DNA of 64,000 bases from Sipunculus nudus (lineage: Eukaryota > Annelida > Sipuncula > Golfingiida > Sipunculidae), in the NCBI GenBank assembly GCA_026874595.1, contig CM049307.1, positions 31,793,862 through 31,857,861 of the forward strand. Direction: 5' to 3'. The position numbers and the translations under genes are program-made. Each line of letters starts with the position of its first letter. Within the stretch, counting starts at the first letter, position 1. Below, piece by piece: positions 1-11,599 of this stretch. A model generated the notes under the pieces. That model was not told the DNA's origin. It saw nothing but the letters and a program-made list of their open reading frames with translations, and searched no databases.

Positions 1-16
1 CCTAACTATTCGATTG

Positions 17-19
<3 letters not shown>

Positions 20-68
<49 letters not shown>
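20..68. repeat. (GA)n microsatellite in intron 10 of gene A
   Basis: About 24 GA units starting nine bases beyond the exon 10 donor (TC on the coding strand). Genes B and C have the same kind of tract at the equivalent place. Confidence 0.95.
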
Positions 69-70
<2 letters not shown>

Positions 71-78
71 TGTCTCAC

Positions 79-239
79 GTGTTCTTGGACGATTCCAGAG
101 ATTTCGTTGTATAGCATTTCCTGGACATCTGGGTTCTCCGCTAGGTGGTACATTAGGAATGCCATTGTAGATGAGGTGGTATCGTAGGCCGCTAAGAAGA
201 ACAAAAGCGCCTGGGCCAGCACCTCGGCAGACGTTAATC
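79..239 (-). CDS. Gene A exon 10: I-helix
   Basis: 161 nt. Encodes [20 protein letters not shown] then [25 protein letters not shown] is the oxygen-activation groove; genes B and C have Glu at the Asp position. Donor GTGAGA is followed at once by a TC tract. Confidence 0.92.
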
Positions 240-3200
240 CTGGAGAAGAAATATTCTTCCAAACTATATGAATCCCCGTAATGGTAACACCGCTATTTTA
301 ATATATGAAAAGAAAATTACGGTATTTATCAGTAACCTTTTGTTTTGGGACTGAAACATCTGATCTATATCTTCTTACAGGCTTCCGTGACTAAACTGAT
401 TGCGTCAGTCCCGGTAAAGCATGATTTTACTAAGTGTTACTTATCTCGAGGGCTCCACGCCAGGACTAGCTATGATGGTTAAATATGTAGCGTCAATGTG
501 GTTATAAGAAGTAATTGCACAAGGATGGTACCCTTTTCCTTCTCTGATTTGTCCACCTCGTGGACTCCCTGGAGGTCCTTTTTCACCTCCTCGTCGATTT
601 CCTCTTTGTTGGCAACAATCATCATTTGAAGGAGATCGTTGTGCGGCTGCAAAAAAACCTACATTTTTACACAGAAATAACACATGCATATTTAAACCTT
701 GTCTTTACAAAGCACACAACCAAAGGCTTAACCTTGATTGTATGAGCTGTCTTAGGAACAACTAGGAGGGTCTGACCCATTGCGTGAGAAGGAATGGTAT
801 TTTTTAATTCATGTGATTTTTTCTACGGTAATACCTTTATTTCAGTAATCACAGTTATTGCAGTTATTGCAGTTAGTAAGTTACAATAAGTATAACGGAG
901 TATAACTGATTAAATATAGACTGCTACTCTCACGGTTAAAAAAATACTAATAGCTCTGTCACAACTCTCATGTACTTACAACATCCGGCCCCTACTCCAA
1001 TGCCTTTATAATCATTCCTTAAACATTTGATACGTTCATCATACAGTCTGAAGCACTTTCAATCTTTCATCTTACACTGTTAAGCATCCCGTTCAAAATT
1101 TCAGTATATCATTATTCTTACAGTGGTAGACCGTTTCCGTGCCTCAATCGTCTTTTCCAAAAACTCTTGGAAAAACTTCATTGGCTTATGCTTAACCAGT
1201 TCCACACCAAACAAGCCCAACAGCGGTATGAGGAAGGGACAAAAGACTGAAAGATGAACGTGAAAGTATCTTAAAAATGCCCATATATAGACACAACATG
1301 TAACATATAGACACAAGATTTTTTATATAGAACATAAAGACACAACATACAGATCACGTACATGGAAACAAATAAAAAATTTAAAAGTCCAGTGCTGTTG
1401 CGAGAGTAGAATAGTGGATCAAAAGATTGAAGATGCTCTCTCTCTCTCATAAGTGTGTGTACGAGTGTGTACAACAGACATAAGACTAGCTGATGCAACT
1501 GGTGGACAAAAAGACAGACCTCGAGACAAAATGTGTTATCACAGCTCTAAGGTATAAACGGTATAAAACAGTGCAGGATATATTCATCAAACGAATAATT
1601 AGCCATTTCCATTTATAAAAATGAGTACAATATTGCTTACCAACTATGAGAAAAACAATATCAGTTACTTTGAATTCAAATAAAGACTTGGCGTTTCTGA
1701 TAAATGGGTTGTTAGGATCCTTCTGGGAGTCAAGGTCAAGACCGAAACCTGTGCTTGCGATGACGTCCATTGTGAACATACCAGAGATTCTGAAATCACA
1801 TTATTAACACTTAAGAATATGCCACTCTGTTTACTCTTTATAAGTTTCTCGGACAGCAAATTAACAGGTATTTGTTTTTATCATTTTTCATAAAAACATG
1901 TACGTGTCTGGTATAAAAATAATAACATCGCAATTTATACCTTTCAAATAGCAAAACAGTAGAGAAATATGACAAATGCACCCTGACTTACTCTTTGGCG
2001 TCAAATCCTGTTGGTCCTTTATCTCCAATATTTCTAACCAGTTTGTCAACACAAGACTTGACTGCAGGCGTCATCTGTATATATAGTATAAACGACTTAA
2101 TATTTTCTTTTGATGATGACTCCATACTGTTGATCGATGGTACGTATCGTACCGTTGATAAATAATTTCAATAATAAATTTATTTGCTAAGTATAACACC
2201 AAATTAGACCGAAATAATGCTTATAATGCACACATTCGAATTCGATCAAGAAACAAAACTCAAATGATTTCAACCTTCTTCAGCTTGCCGGAAGTGTAGG
2301 ATGGTGTCAACAGATGGCGCTGTCGTCGCCACTGATGATCAACGGCATCGAAAAGTCCTTGTTTGAAAATTCCCCGAAGAGGTATCTCCTGAAAATGTAA
2401 CATTTCCGATATAAATCGATCTTAATCACAGCTACATCAGATATGGCATATGTAAAAAATTTGACAATTTAAAAATTAACATCTTTTAAGTTAAATCATT
2501 AATATTGGCTGGTTTTTTGCTTGCCGGAATCAAAGATTCTAGGTGCCCTATTGTTTTTTGTCAAAATAGTTCAAAGGTCAAGGTCATCAAAACTTCTCAA
2601 AATAGTTTTTTGTTCATATCTTTGTGACTATGAGTCGTATCTACTTCAACAATAGCTCATTGAAATCGTCAATCCAAAGCCTGTCATATCATAAGGCCAT
2701 ATCTCTAAAACACAAAGCCTCAATTACATAAACTATAGCTTATTTTTTTTCTCTGAGTCTTCTCCATAAACTGATAATGTGATCTGGTCTCAATCTTGTG
2801 TCACTTTGTCAGTGTGTCCGTCTGTTTGTCAATTGTCCTCAAATTCGCCTGCTTGCTGGTTCTTGCGTATCACATATAGCATTCTACGGGCCACAGTTTT
2901 TAAAGAAGCATTTGAAAACTGATGCATATTATGTTTTACAGAAATATCTCAAAACATATTTTTCATTTTCCGGATATGGCCGCTAGGTGGCGCTGCACTT
3001 GACCCTCACATACATATCATTATATTGACCATATCTCTAAAACCCAAAGCCTCAATTTCAGAAACTATGGCTTATTTTCTTTCCATGAGTCTTCTCCATG
3101 ACCTAGTAATGTCATCTGGTCTCAATCTTGTGTCACTTTGTCAGTGTGTCTGTCTATTTGTCAGTTGTCCTCAAATTCGCCTGCTTGCTGGTTCTTGCGT

Positions 3201-6200
3201 CTCATTTATAGCATTCTACAAGCCACAGTTTTTTTAAAACTGGTACATCTTATGTGTTACACTAATATCTCAAAACAGATTTTTCATTTTCCGGATATAG
3301 CCACTAGGAGGCGCTGTACTTTCACCTCCCCAACATGTCATGTTTTTTCCATATCTCCAAAATTATAAACCTTACCTACATAAACTATCGTTAATTTTGC
3401 TCTTCTTTACCTTCGGCACTTTAGTTTTAAGGTGGTCTTAATGCATAGGTGGTATATATATTGTTACGAAGACAATAATTCACGGGAAAACATGGACCGG
3501 TTTCGAACCCATGTCGGTGGCGAACAAGTCCGGCGTACCAACCGCTTCGCAAGCATTTAGGTCGGTTTTTATGTCACCCCGTAACACACCCCTCTTAAGA
3601 GCGTTCTGCTATCAGAACAAGACTAATTATCCCAGGAGTCACACCATGGTGAGCTTATTCCCTGGGCGACAAAGTTTGAAGTCACGTTGGACGCTCGTCC
3701 ACTTATTACGAAGACAAATAATTCAGAGGAAAACATGGGCCGGTTTCGAACCCATGTTGGTTGCGAACAAGTCTGGCGTACCAACCGCTTCGCTAGAAAA
3801 GCAAGCTTCACTTGCGAGACAGTTCGGTCCGCTATATATATAAAATCAATATAAATTGATGGAGTGGCAAGTATTGTGGTTGAATACAAAAATATTCACC
3901 CTTACTTGTTGAAAATTGAAATGCAGTGTGAATGTACTTGTTGTGCATGGTCATTTATATTTAATACAACAGGAGCACCTGTATAAAAGGGGATGCGTTG
4001 GCTGATCATCACAGCAGGATGCCGACATGTCATGTAAAGGAGGGTCACGTACATGTTATTGACAGTGTTGACAATGTAATCGAGGCAAAAAATAGGCCAC
4101 CTCTGATCAATCACGCTTAAATCCATGACAATATGTCCTTAGTACAGGGGCGGGGGAAAATTTCCTGGCCCACTTTTTAGAAATCATTGGATTCATAAAT
4201 ATAATCATCATATCCTTGTTATTCCGAGAATAAGACATAAATTGCAAATAAATTAAATTAGAATGATATACCTTTGGTTTGATTTCTCCACAGTCAATTC
4301 AGATCTTGAGTTTGCGTAAGCCCTTGTTTGAAACTACTTAGTAAACGAATGATAATACCTGAACGATCGGTGGCGCCTCAGTGGAGAAATGGTCGGGCGC
4401 TGGCAAATCATTTTTTACCCTTCACTTTGTACACTTGCTGTACTTACTCGTCTATTTATAGATTCGCTTTTATACACAATGGTTTGTTTGTAAACCTGCT
4501 ATACTTATACTCGCTGTTTGTAAACCTGGTATACTTACTCTTCTGTTTGTAAACCTGCTACACTTATTCGTCTGTTTGTAAACCTGCTATTCTTACTTGT
4601 CTGTTTGTAAACCTGGTATACCTTCTCGTCTGTTTGTAAACCTGGTATACTTACTCGTCTGTTTGTAAACATGGTATACTTACTCGTCTGTTTGTAAACC
4701 TGCTATACTTACTCGTCTGTTTGTAAACCTTGTATACTTACTCGTCTGTTTGTAAACCTGGTATACTTACTCGTCTGTTTGTTAACCTGCTATACTTACT
4801 CGTCTGTTTGTAAACCTTGTATACTTACTCGTCTGTTTGTAAACCTGGTATACTTACTCGTCTGTTTGTTAACCTGCTATACTTACTCGTCTGTGTGTAA
4901 ACCTGGTATACTTTCTCGTCTGTTTGTAAACCTACTCTACTTACTCGTCTGTTTGTAAACCAGCCATACTTACTCGTCTGTGTGTAAACCTGGTATACTT
5001 TCTCGTCTGTTTGTAAACCTACTCTACTCACTCGTCTGTTTGTAAACCAGCCATACTTACTCGTCTGTTTGTAAACCAGCCATACTTACTCGTCTGTTTG
5101 TAAACCTGCTATACTTACTCGTCTGTGTGTAAACCTGGTATACTTTCTCGTCTGTTTGTAAACCTACTCTACTCGCTCGTCTGTTTGTAAACCAGCCATA
5201 CTTACTCGTCTGTTTGTAAACCTGGTATACTTATTCGTCTGTTTGTTAACCTGCTATACTTACTCGTCTGTTTGTAAACCTGCTATACTTACTCGTCTGT
5301 GTGTAAACCTGGTATACTTTCTCGTCTGTTTGTAAACCTACTCTACTCACTCGTCTGTTTGTAAACCAGCCATACTTACTCGTCTGTTTGTAAACCTGGT
5401 ATACTTACTCGTCTGTTTGTAAACCTGCTACACTTACTCGTCTGCTTGTAAACCTGCTATACCTACTCGTCTGTTTGTAAACCTGGTATACTTACTCGTC
5501 TGTTTGTAAACCTGCTACACTTACTCGTCTCATTGTAAACCTGCTATACCTACTCGTCTGTTTGTAAACCTGCTATACTTACTCGTCTGTTTGTAAACCT
5601 GGTATACCTACTCGTCTGTTTGTAAACCTGCTATACTTACTCGTCTGTTTGTAAACCTGCTATACTCTCTCGTCTGTTTGTAAATCTGCTATACTTACTC
5701 GTCTGTTTGTAAACCTGCTATACTTACTCGTCTGTTTGTAAACCTGGTATACTTTCTCGTCTGTTTGTAAACCTGCTATTCTTACTCGTCTGTTTGTAAA
5801 CCTGCTATACTTACTCGTCTGTTTGTAAACCTGCTATTCTTACTCGTCTGTTTGTAAACTTGGTATACCTTCTCGTCTGTTTGTAAACCTGGTATACTTA
5901 CTCGTCTGTTTGTAAACATGGTATACTTACTCGTCTGTTTGTAAACCTGCTATACTTACTCGTCTGTTTGTAAACCTGCTATACTTACTCGTCTGTTTGT
6001 AAACCTGGTATACTTACTCGTCTGTTTGCAAACCTGCTATACTCACTCGTCTGTTTGTAAACCTTCTATACTCACTCGTCTGTTTGTAAACCTGCTATAC
6101 TTACTCGTCTGTTTGTAAACCTGCTATACTTACTCGTCTGTTTGTAAACCTGCTATATTTACTCGTCTGTTTTTAAACCTGCTATACTTACTCGTCTGTT

Positions 6201-7276
6201 TGTAAACCTGCTATACTCACTCGTCTGTTTGTAAACCTTCTATACTCACTCGTCTGTTTGTAAACCTGCTATACTCACTCGTCTGTTTGTAAACCTGCTA
6301 TACTTACTCGTCTGTTTGTAAACCTGCTATATTTACTCGTCTGTTTTTAAACCTGCTATACTTACTCGTCTGTTTGTAAACCTGCTATATTTACTCGTCT
6401 GTTTTTAAACCTGCTATACTTACTCGTCTGTTTGTAAACCTGCTATACTTATACTCGCTTTTTACTGCTGTACTTACTCGTCTGTTTGTAAACCTGCTAT
6501 ACTTACTCGTCTGTTTGTAAACTCGCTGAAGTCTTTCACCAGGAGTTGTTTGAGGATATCGGTGTCTGCTATAACAAGAGTTGGCCGGCGACCTTCGTAC
6601 TGCCTGCGTGGGAAGCAAGGTCGTTACACAAAAACAGCAGAAAACATAGGCCTTGTTTCACGAGAGGATGGGTAGGTGTTGGATTTATACCCTCACCTTT
6701 GCCCGCATTAATTTTTAAATAAATAAAAAATGCTCAGTTTTAACCAAACGAGTTGGAGATAATTATGCTATACAGTTTACAGTCTTTTCATATTTTCCTC
6801 AACGCTTTTTTTTTCAATAATGCAACGCGTTTTCCTCAGTAATCTTTCAATTATAAATCTCATATTGAGAACATTAATGATATGCGTCAATTGCCTGGTT
6901 GAATCGTTATAAATATTAGCCTACAGTAAGTTGTTGATTTTTTTTTGTAAATACAATTTATGAAAAATAAAGTGTTGAAATTTCAGCAAAATGGTTAAAC
7001 AATTTACATATATCATTAAACGTTAAGGGAATATGGTATTATAGTAGGAAGTTTTTATTTACTCTTTGTCATAAGAGGTTGTCCGAGGGAGATTTGAGCT
7101 ATGCTAATTCCTTCAGGAAAAGGCTTTCTGTCGGTACCCCTGTGGGATGTCCCCCTCAGATTTTAACATCGAACAAGGCCCATATAGGAGGCTATTTTAG
7201 ACTAAGGGTGACATTCATGGTATATTAATATGACTCTGGCTATTAGGTGTAATAATGTGATTTATGTATACTCAAA

Positions 7277-7351
<75 letters not shown>

Positions 7352-10300
7352 GATATCAGAATGACAATGGAAAAGTTGATCTCTGGAACAGATCTAGTAA
7401 GTGCCCCGCCTGTGGTTGGAATTACTGGAAAATAAAGTTGTGAATGCATTTCTGAAATTTGAAATCCATGTTCAAACTTGACCTAGCCCTTGATTAGGTG
7501 CATCAATGCTGCAAGTTTGGTGACTGTACCTCAAATTTTTTGTCGAGTTATTGCGTTAACATCATTTTCGCGGTATCGCCACTGTGCCCTAAAAATGTGT
7601 CAAGGTCATGTATGTTCGAACTTCACCTAGCCCTTGTTAAGGTGCTTCAATGCTGCAAGTAAGTGACTGTACCTCAAATTCTTTTTGAGTTGTGGCGTTT
7701 ACATCATTTTAGCATTATCGCCACTGCGAAGTCCACCAAGCCTTCGATAAGATGCATCAATGCTGCAAGTTTGGTGACTGTACCTCAAATTCGATTCGAG
7801 TTATTGTGATAACAAATGTGTGACGGACGGATGGGTGGGTGGACCGACGCTCACCATTTCTATGTCCCACGGCGACGGCGACGGCGCCTTCGGCGACGGT
7901 GGGGGACAAAAACAGAGAAAACAATACCAGTGAAGACATCTAAAACGTGTTCTACATATTCTAACTGGCTGTGGATAAGCTTTGTATTCCGCATAGATTA
8001 ATTTAACCCAATGTTTCTTTACCTGAACACTTTTCCGTATTTCTTTATCATGGCAACATCATTGATATTGAAGCCCTGAAAAAATCAAGAGAAACATTTA
8101 TTAATTACATATAGTGATAACAAACGATAATATCGCCAGTGATTTTATTTTGACTGGGTATAGTTAAGTGGCTTTTTCTCTTTGAAATGGGGTTTCATTA
8201 TATGGTTGGATTATAAATATGTAACAATAATGAACATTGTTTATATGTATGGTAGACAAACACGTGGCAGTCTATTACAAGGTGTTGAATAAAACTTATT
8301 TTCAAATCACTAGGCTACTCATTCATCCCCTCTGTTGAAGGTATACAATCCAAACTATCCGTCTGTCCGTTCGTCCTACATGTATGTTGTCATATTTCTG
8401 CTGCTGTTCTAACCAATTTTTCTTTTTCAGACATATTTTTCACGTGAACGACATTTGATTGTCATATCCCAATGGCGCTACCATTGTTGAACTACTTTCT
8501 ACAATCCAGAATGTTATTGTGGTGCAATTTTCACGGCGCTTAATTTTTTGCTGACCGAGAAACTTTGTATTTTCAGATGCTTGCATATACATAGTGCAAT
8601 ATCTGTCATCACACATTTCAGAAACGTCTTTCCTTATCAACACCAAATTTGAAAGAATTATTGATCAGTTGGTGAAAATGTGTTTCTATTTTACTTTTAT
8701 CCTACATTAGCCTGAAACGTCTACAATTCAGCTTTATTTTTTTTATTGTTAACTGTATTCTAGAGCAGGATATGGTAAAATGCGTCTAAAAGTAGTTAAT
8801 TTCGAAATTGCCCCTTTCCTACACTATAATATTAACCAATCAAACCTATTCAGTTTTCTGTTTACTTAATGTTTCACCTATTACATCTATCATGAAACAC
8901 CGCATGAATTGAAAAGCTTAGTCTATTAGCATCATATTTTACCGACATATTGGTAGGACCGGTACGTAAATGATACCTCTGTAGGTAGATGTTAAATTTG
9001 CCCTTCATGCAAGCCAAATGGTATTTCCGTTGTCTTGTTTGTTTAGCTAGCCATTGCACAGAGCTATTTGAAAAACCTGTGTAAATTTAGGCCCAAAAAG
9101 TAAAAATATAGATTTAAAAAAAAGTAAAAAGTAAAATATAGATTTTGAGTAGGATACTGAAATTCAAGAAATTCATATACCGTTATGTTTACCTCTAAGA
9201 CCGGGTGAGAGATAATGTTGACATTTGCGAACCGGAATAGGACGCGGGGGCATTTAGGTTTTCAAATAATGTTTGACTGATTACTATTGTTTAACGTATA
9301 AAGAATATGTTTATGTGAGGAAGAAATGAACGATGAATTTAATGTACGTTTTAAGGAAGGAAACTATTCCTGAAGAAAGACACTGAAATATGCAAACCTC
9401 GTTACTAGCAGAAATGGGCCAAAGTGAAGTCGGAATCGTTTTTTAATCATATCAGACCAATTTTGAGTCCTGAAGACCCCCCCCCCCCCCCCCCCACCAC
9501 CCCACCCCCACCCCTTTTCCGAAAATTAGGACCTTGTATTGTCATTGGGTGTTGTCATTTATCCCCCTGGGTTGAACCCCTCCTTTTCATAGAGCGGGAG
9601 TTATGTGTTTTTCACATTTACTGACCAGGCGCGTGGTTGAGAGCCTGGGTCAAATGTCAGGCCAAACATGCTTAAATCCCTCACTGAAAGTTAGGGTTAT
9701 TCATTTGCACAATATAGTCCTTAATCCTGTGCTGCATTGAACCGCACAGGCAATTCGGTCTTTGCCAAGGGCAGTTCGGCTGTTTTCGGTGGAAAGCTCC
9801 ATGCAGATCATTAAATAATGCAATACTCACACAAAATGATGTGTACATTAAAAATTATTTGTTCTCATATCGGCGAGGACATTGCAGAACAATAACCTTT
9901 AAAATGAGGTACCGCACAGTATCGCACGCAACGCGAGTTTTTTTAGAACATTTAGAACAAAGGTGTACCGAATTTCTTTTATAAATATTAGATGTCTGTA
10001 ACCAGATATATAACAAGGATGGCTAGAGCTATCAGCAATCAACTTTGCAGAATTGTTATTGATCTTGTATTGTTAAGGATATGTTACTTACATATGGCAC
10101 AACTCTTGCGGATGGAATGCTTTTCATGTTTCCGAAGTTACTTTCACACAACACAAATTTGACCCGATCCAACTGACACATAATTATTTTATGATTTGGT
10201 CGGTTGAATCTAATGATTCCCCGATTGCACGTGTACGCTGAAGGTATATTTGCTCGTAGATTATGTGTGAAAGGTCTTGGCAAAGGTTTGGAGATATTAT

Positions 10301-11278
10301 TGCAATCTGAGGTGCCATACGGTTGAAGCCTTGCATGCGGCGAGGGACAGATAAGAATCACGGACCTTGACTCATCGAATTAACCAAACCAAATACAGAC
10401 ACATGGAATGGGTGAATGACCTAAGACCTCCGGTCTAACATTTTGTATCTCATCTGTAACCATGTTACTAACAACTCCCTCATTTTATAAACACGTACTT
10501 TTAACAAACAACTGACTTGTTGAACTTTTGACAATTTGTTTCAAATTAATGTTGGCGTATTGTAAACTTCATTTAAATTCAGCGATAGAGGTATTTCTTC
10601 CGGATATATATATGTGCATGTAATAATATTAATTTAGCTTTAGTACATACATGTTTAATCATCTGCAGGAAATTGCCAAATACAGGCAGGCAGCTTGGAC
10701 CAGGAACATGGGAGAGCTGAGGGTTGATTAGAGGCCAAAAGTAATACCTGAAAAAGAAAGAAGGGTACCATGAATATTCATAATGCATTTTTATTCAAAT
10801 CAGATCTTAAATTATCCAGCATCACGTATGCAAGAAAAAAAGGTTTGTTTGTTTGCTTGTAGAAATTGATTTGTTAAGGTATTTGTCAGTAGTAGTACAG
10901 ATAAAACCTTTATTAATATATTTATATTATATATTATTATAAATTTATATATTATTTATAATTAATACACATTTATTAATTTTTAAAATATAACGAGATG
11001 ACCTGACATTGTCCTTCATGAATGAGAAAGTGTCGCACATGTGATTTCAAATTTTCATTAAACCCTAATTAGAACGAATCAACCTAATTAGTAACACTCC
11101 AGAGAAAGACGAGACCGGTAGAGCAATGGTAATTAAATATATGGATGCATTTTATGAGTGGTAATTTTCAACATATTGTTTACAAAAAAAATACTCACCC
11201 GGTCATAATAACCACTAAAGCCGCCAGTAAACCCGTGGCGTTTACAGAACAAAAATTTTCCAGGGTAGTTGAGAACAT
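79..11278 (-). CDS. Gene A: CYP3-clan cytochrome P450, exons 1-10 (3' end outside window)
   Basis: Predicted microsomal heme-thiolate monooxygenase related to vertebrate CYP3A. Exons, 5' to 3' on the minus strand: 11199-11278, 10651-10747, 8023-8075, 6507-6603, 2275-2388, 1992-2074, 1641-1789, 1122-1246, 532-646, 79-239. All junctions are AG/GT and all phases fit, giving 358 open codons. In order they encode a hydrophobic N-terminal anchor (GLLAALVVIMT), a proline hinge (HVPGPSCLP), the C-helix WRRQR, the block [18 protein letters not shown], and the oxygen-binding I-helix AAYDTTSS. The K-helix, heme loop and stop must lie left of position 1. Exon sizes equal those of genes B and C exon for exon. 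Intron 4 carries a giant 29-bp minisatellite touching the exon 4 donor. It looks intact, but functionality is unproven because the end is missing. Confidence 0.9.
532..646 (-). CDS. Gene A exon 9
   Basis: 115 nt, ending in phase 1. Encodes PHNDLLQMMIVANKEEIDEE then VKKDLQGVHEVDKSEKEK, corresponding to the CYP3A 'DFLQLMIDSQNSK' linker before helix I. Donor GTACCA. Confidence 0.9.
1122..1246 (-). CDS. Gene A exon 8: F-G region
   Basis: 125 nt. Encodes VFCPFLIPLLGLFGVELV and KFFQEFLEKTIEARKRSTT. This segment lines the substrate-access region in CYP3 enzymes. Donor GTAAGA. Confidence 0.92.
1641..1789 (-). CDS. Gene A exon 7
   Basis: 149 nt, the same length as CYP3A exon 7. Encodes [20 protein letters not shown] then SQKDPNNPFIRNAKSLFEF, matching the CYP3A block MDVITSTSFGVNIDS. 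Confidence 0.93.
1992..2074 (-). CDS. Gene A exon 6
   Basis: 83 nt. Encodes MTPAVKSCVDKLVRNIGDKG then PTGFDAKE. The acceptor is preceded by a short TA tract (TATATACAG). Donor GTAAGT. Confidence 0.92.
2275..2388 (-). CDS. Gene A exon 5: C-helix
   Basis: 114 nt, phase 0 to 0. Encodes EIPLRGIFKQGLFDAVDHQW then [23 protein letters not shown] is the C-helix WxxxR contact to a heme propionate. The donor is unusual: GTTGAA. Confidence 0.92.
2690..3340. repeat. ~334-bp tandem repeat, two copies, in intron 4 of gene A
   Basis: The blocks beginning near 2697 and 3030 share long stretches, for example the text after TCTGGTCTCAATCTTGTGTC at about 2781 and 3115. Each contains an AGGTGGCGCTGCACTT or AGGAGGCGCTGTACTT segment. 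A third partial copy fades out after 3340. No coding potential was recognised. Confidence 0.75.
3461..3560 (-). mobile_element. tRNA-derived SINE-like unit 1
   Basis: On the minus strand an A-box-like TGCGAAGCGGTTGGTACGC (3533-3551) is followed by a B-box GGGTTCGAAACC (3499-3510), the spacing of an internal pol III promoter. The same block recurs at 3706-3800. It is not a tRNA gene: no cloverleaf or acceptor stem was found. Confidence 0.5.
3706..3800 (-). mobile_element. tRNA-derived SINE-like unit 2
   Basis: Second copy of the block, with A-box-like TAGCGAAGCGGTTGGTACGC (3776-3795) and B-box GGGTTCGAAACC (3742-3753) on the minus strand. It is separated from unit 1 by about 145 bp of unrelated sequence. 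Confidence 0.5.
4431..6533 (-). repeat. 29-bp minisatellite (~70 copies) derived from the exon 4 end and its splice donor
   Basis: On the coding strand the unit is GTAAGTATAGCAG followed by GTTTACAAACAGACGA. The second half repeats the last bases of exon 4 (FTNRR) and the first half is its 5' splice site and early intron. Units are contiguous with no spacers. Variation concentrates in the middle (AGCAG, ACCAG, GGCTG forms), while most units keep GTAAGT or GTGAGT; some have GAAAGT, which loses the GT. The array begins inside the exon 4 3' end and fills about 2.1 kb of intron 4. Confidence 0.95.
6507..6603 (-). CDS. Gene A exon 4
   Basis: 97 nt. Encodes YEGRRPTLVIADTDILKQ then [13 protein letters not shown]. 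Its donor (ACGA followed by GTAAGTATAGCAG) is the first unit of the 29-bp minisatellite that fills the start of intron 4. Confidence 0.92.
7281..7348. repeat. (TA)n microsatellite
   Basis: About 34 TA units in intron 3 of gene A. Confidence 0.95.
7480..7915. repeat. Short tandem-repeat element with GACGGACGG tail
   Basis: CAATGCTGCAAG recurs near 7505, 7649 and 7757 within blocks that share GTGACTGTACCTCAAATT. The stretch closes with TGTGACGGACGGATGG and a GC-rich hairpin region (7862-7905). The layout of internal tandem units followed by a GACGGACGG tail resembles the larger element at 49859-53913. Inferred to be a non-autonomous repeat; no protein was found. Confidence 0.5.
8023..8075 (-). 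CDS. Gene A exon 3
   Basis: 53 nt, the same length as CYP3A exon 3. Encodes GFNINDVAMIKKYGKVF, the helix A region. Acceptor TTTCAG, donor GTAAAG. Confidence 0.92.
10651..10747 (-). CDS. Gene A exon 2: proline hinge
   Basis: 97 nt, phases 2 to 0. Encodes [17 protein letters not shown], the proline-rich hinge after the anchor, then LPVFGNFLQMIKH. Acceptor CAG, donor GTATGTAC. Confidence 0.92.
11199..11278 (-). CDS. Gene A exon 1: N-terminal membrane anchor
   Basis: Starts at ATG 11278, reading MFSTTLENFC followed by hydrophobic GLLAALVVIMT. It ends in phase 2 at donor GTGAGTATT. The start was chosen because genes B and C have the same 80-nt exon with [10 protein letters not shown]. Confidence 0.88.
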
Positions 11279-11566
11279 GTCTTCTTCTTGTTGGTCAAAC
11301 CCGCGGACCTGTTCAGACTGGAGTCTCCGAACAAGTGCTCAGGGGATCTGAGTCCAAGAGACTTAGCCTGTTAGCCTACCCTGTAGTTCATTGCTATTTG
11401 ATATGCGCTATAACCAAATAAGGTCAATGTACTGCATGGGCACAGTGGTGCATGGGTACTTTGTGCTGAAGATGTGGCCTTAACACGGGACATGACCTCC
11501 TGTAGAGCTTTAGGAATGTTATTTATAAAAGGTCTGTACAGAGAGCCGTGACATCTTGGGAAAGAA

Positions 11567-11599
11567 CCCCCCCCCCCCCCCACACACACACACACACAC
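11567..11599. repeat. polyC / (CA)n tract
   Basis: About 14 C followed by about nine CA units. Confidence 0.95.

Noticed and set aside
2-262. Minus-strand open frame over the gene A I-helix region
   Set aside because: It runs in the wrong frame. The adjacent frame gives the P450 I-helix with proper splice sites at 79 and 239.
4825-5031. Minus-strand open frame with repeated QTDEKVYQVYTQTSK peptide
   Set aside because: A by-product of the minisatellite: three 29-bp units make an 87-bp period that keeps one frame open. No start context or family match.
4431-6533. CRISPR-like array of 29-bp repeats
   Set aside because: Units are contiguous with no unique spacers, no cas genes are present, and the context is an animal intron. 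The unit is explained by exon 4 and its donor.
7278-7449. Open frames running through (TA)n tracts (also at 18136, 44775, 45149 and 57134)
   Set aside because: Low-complexity Tyr-Ile repeats from microsatellites; not genes.
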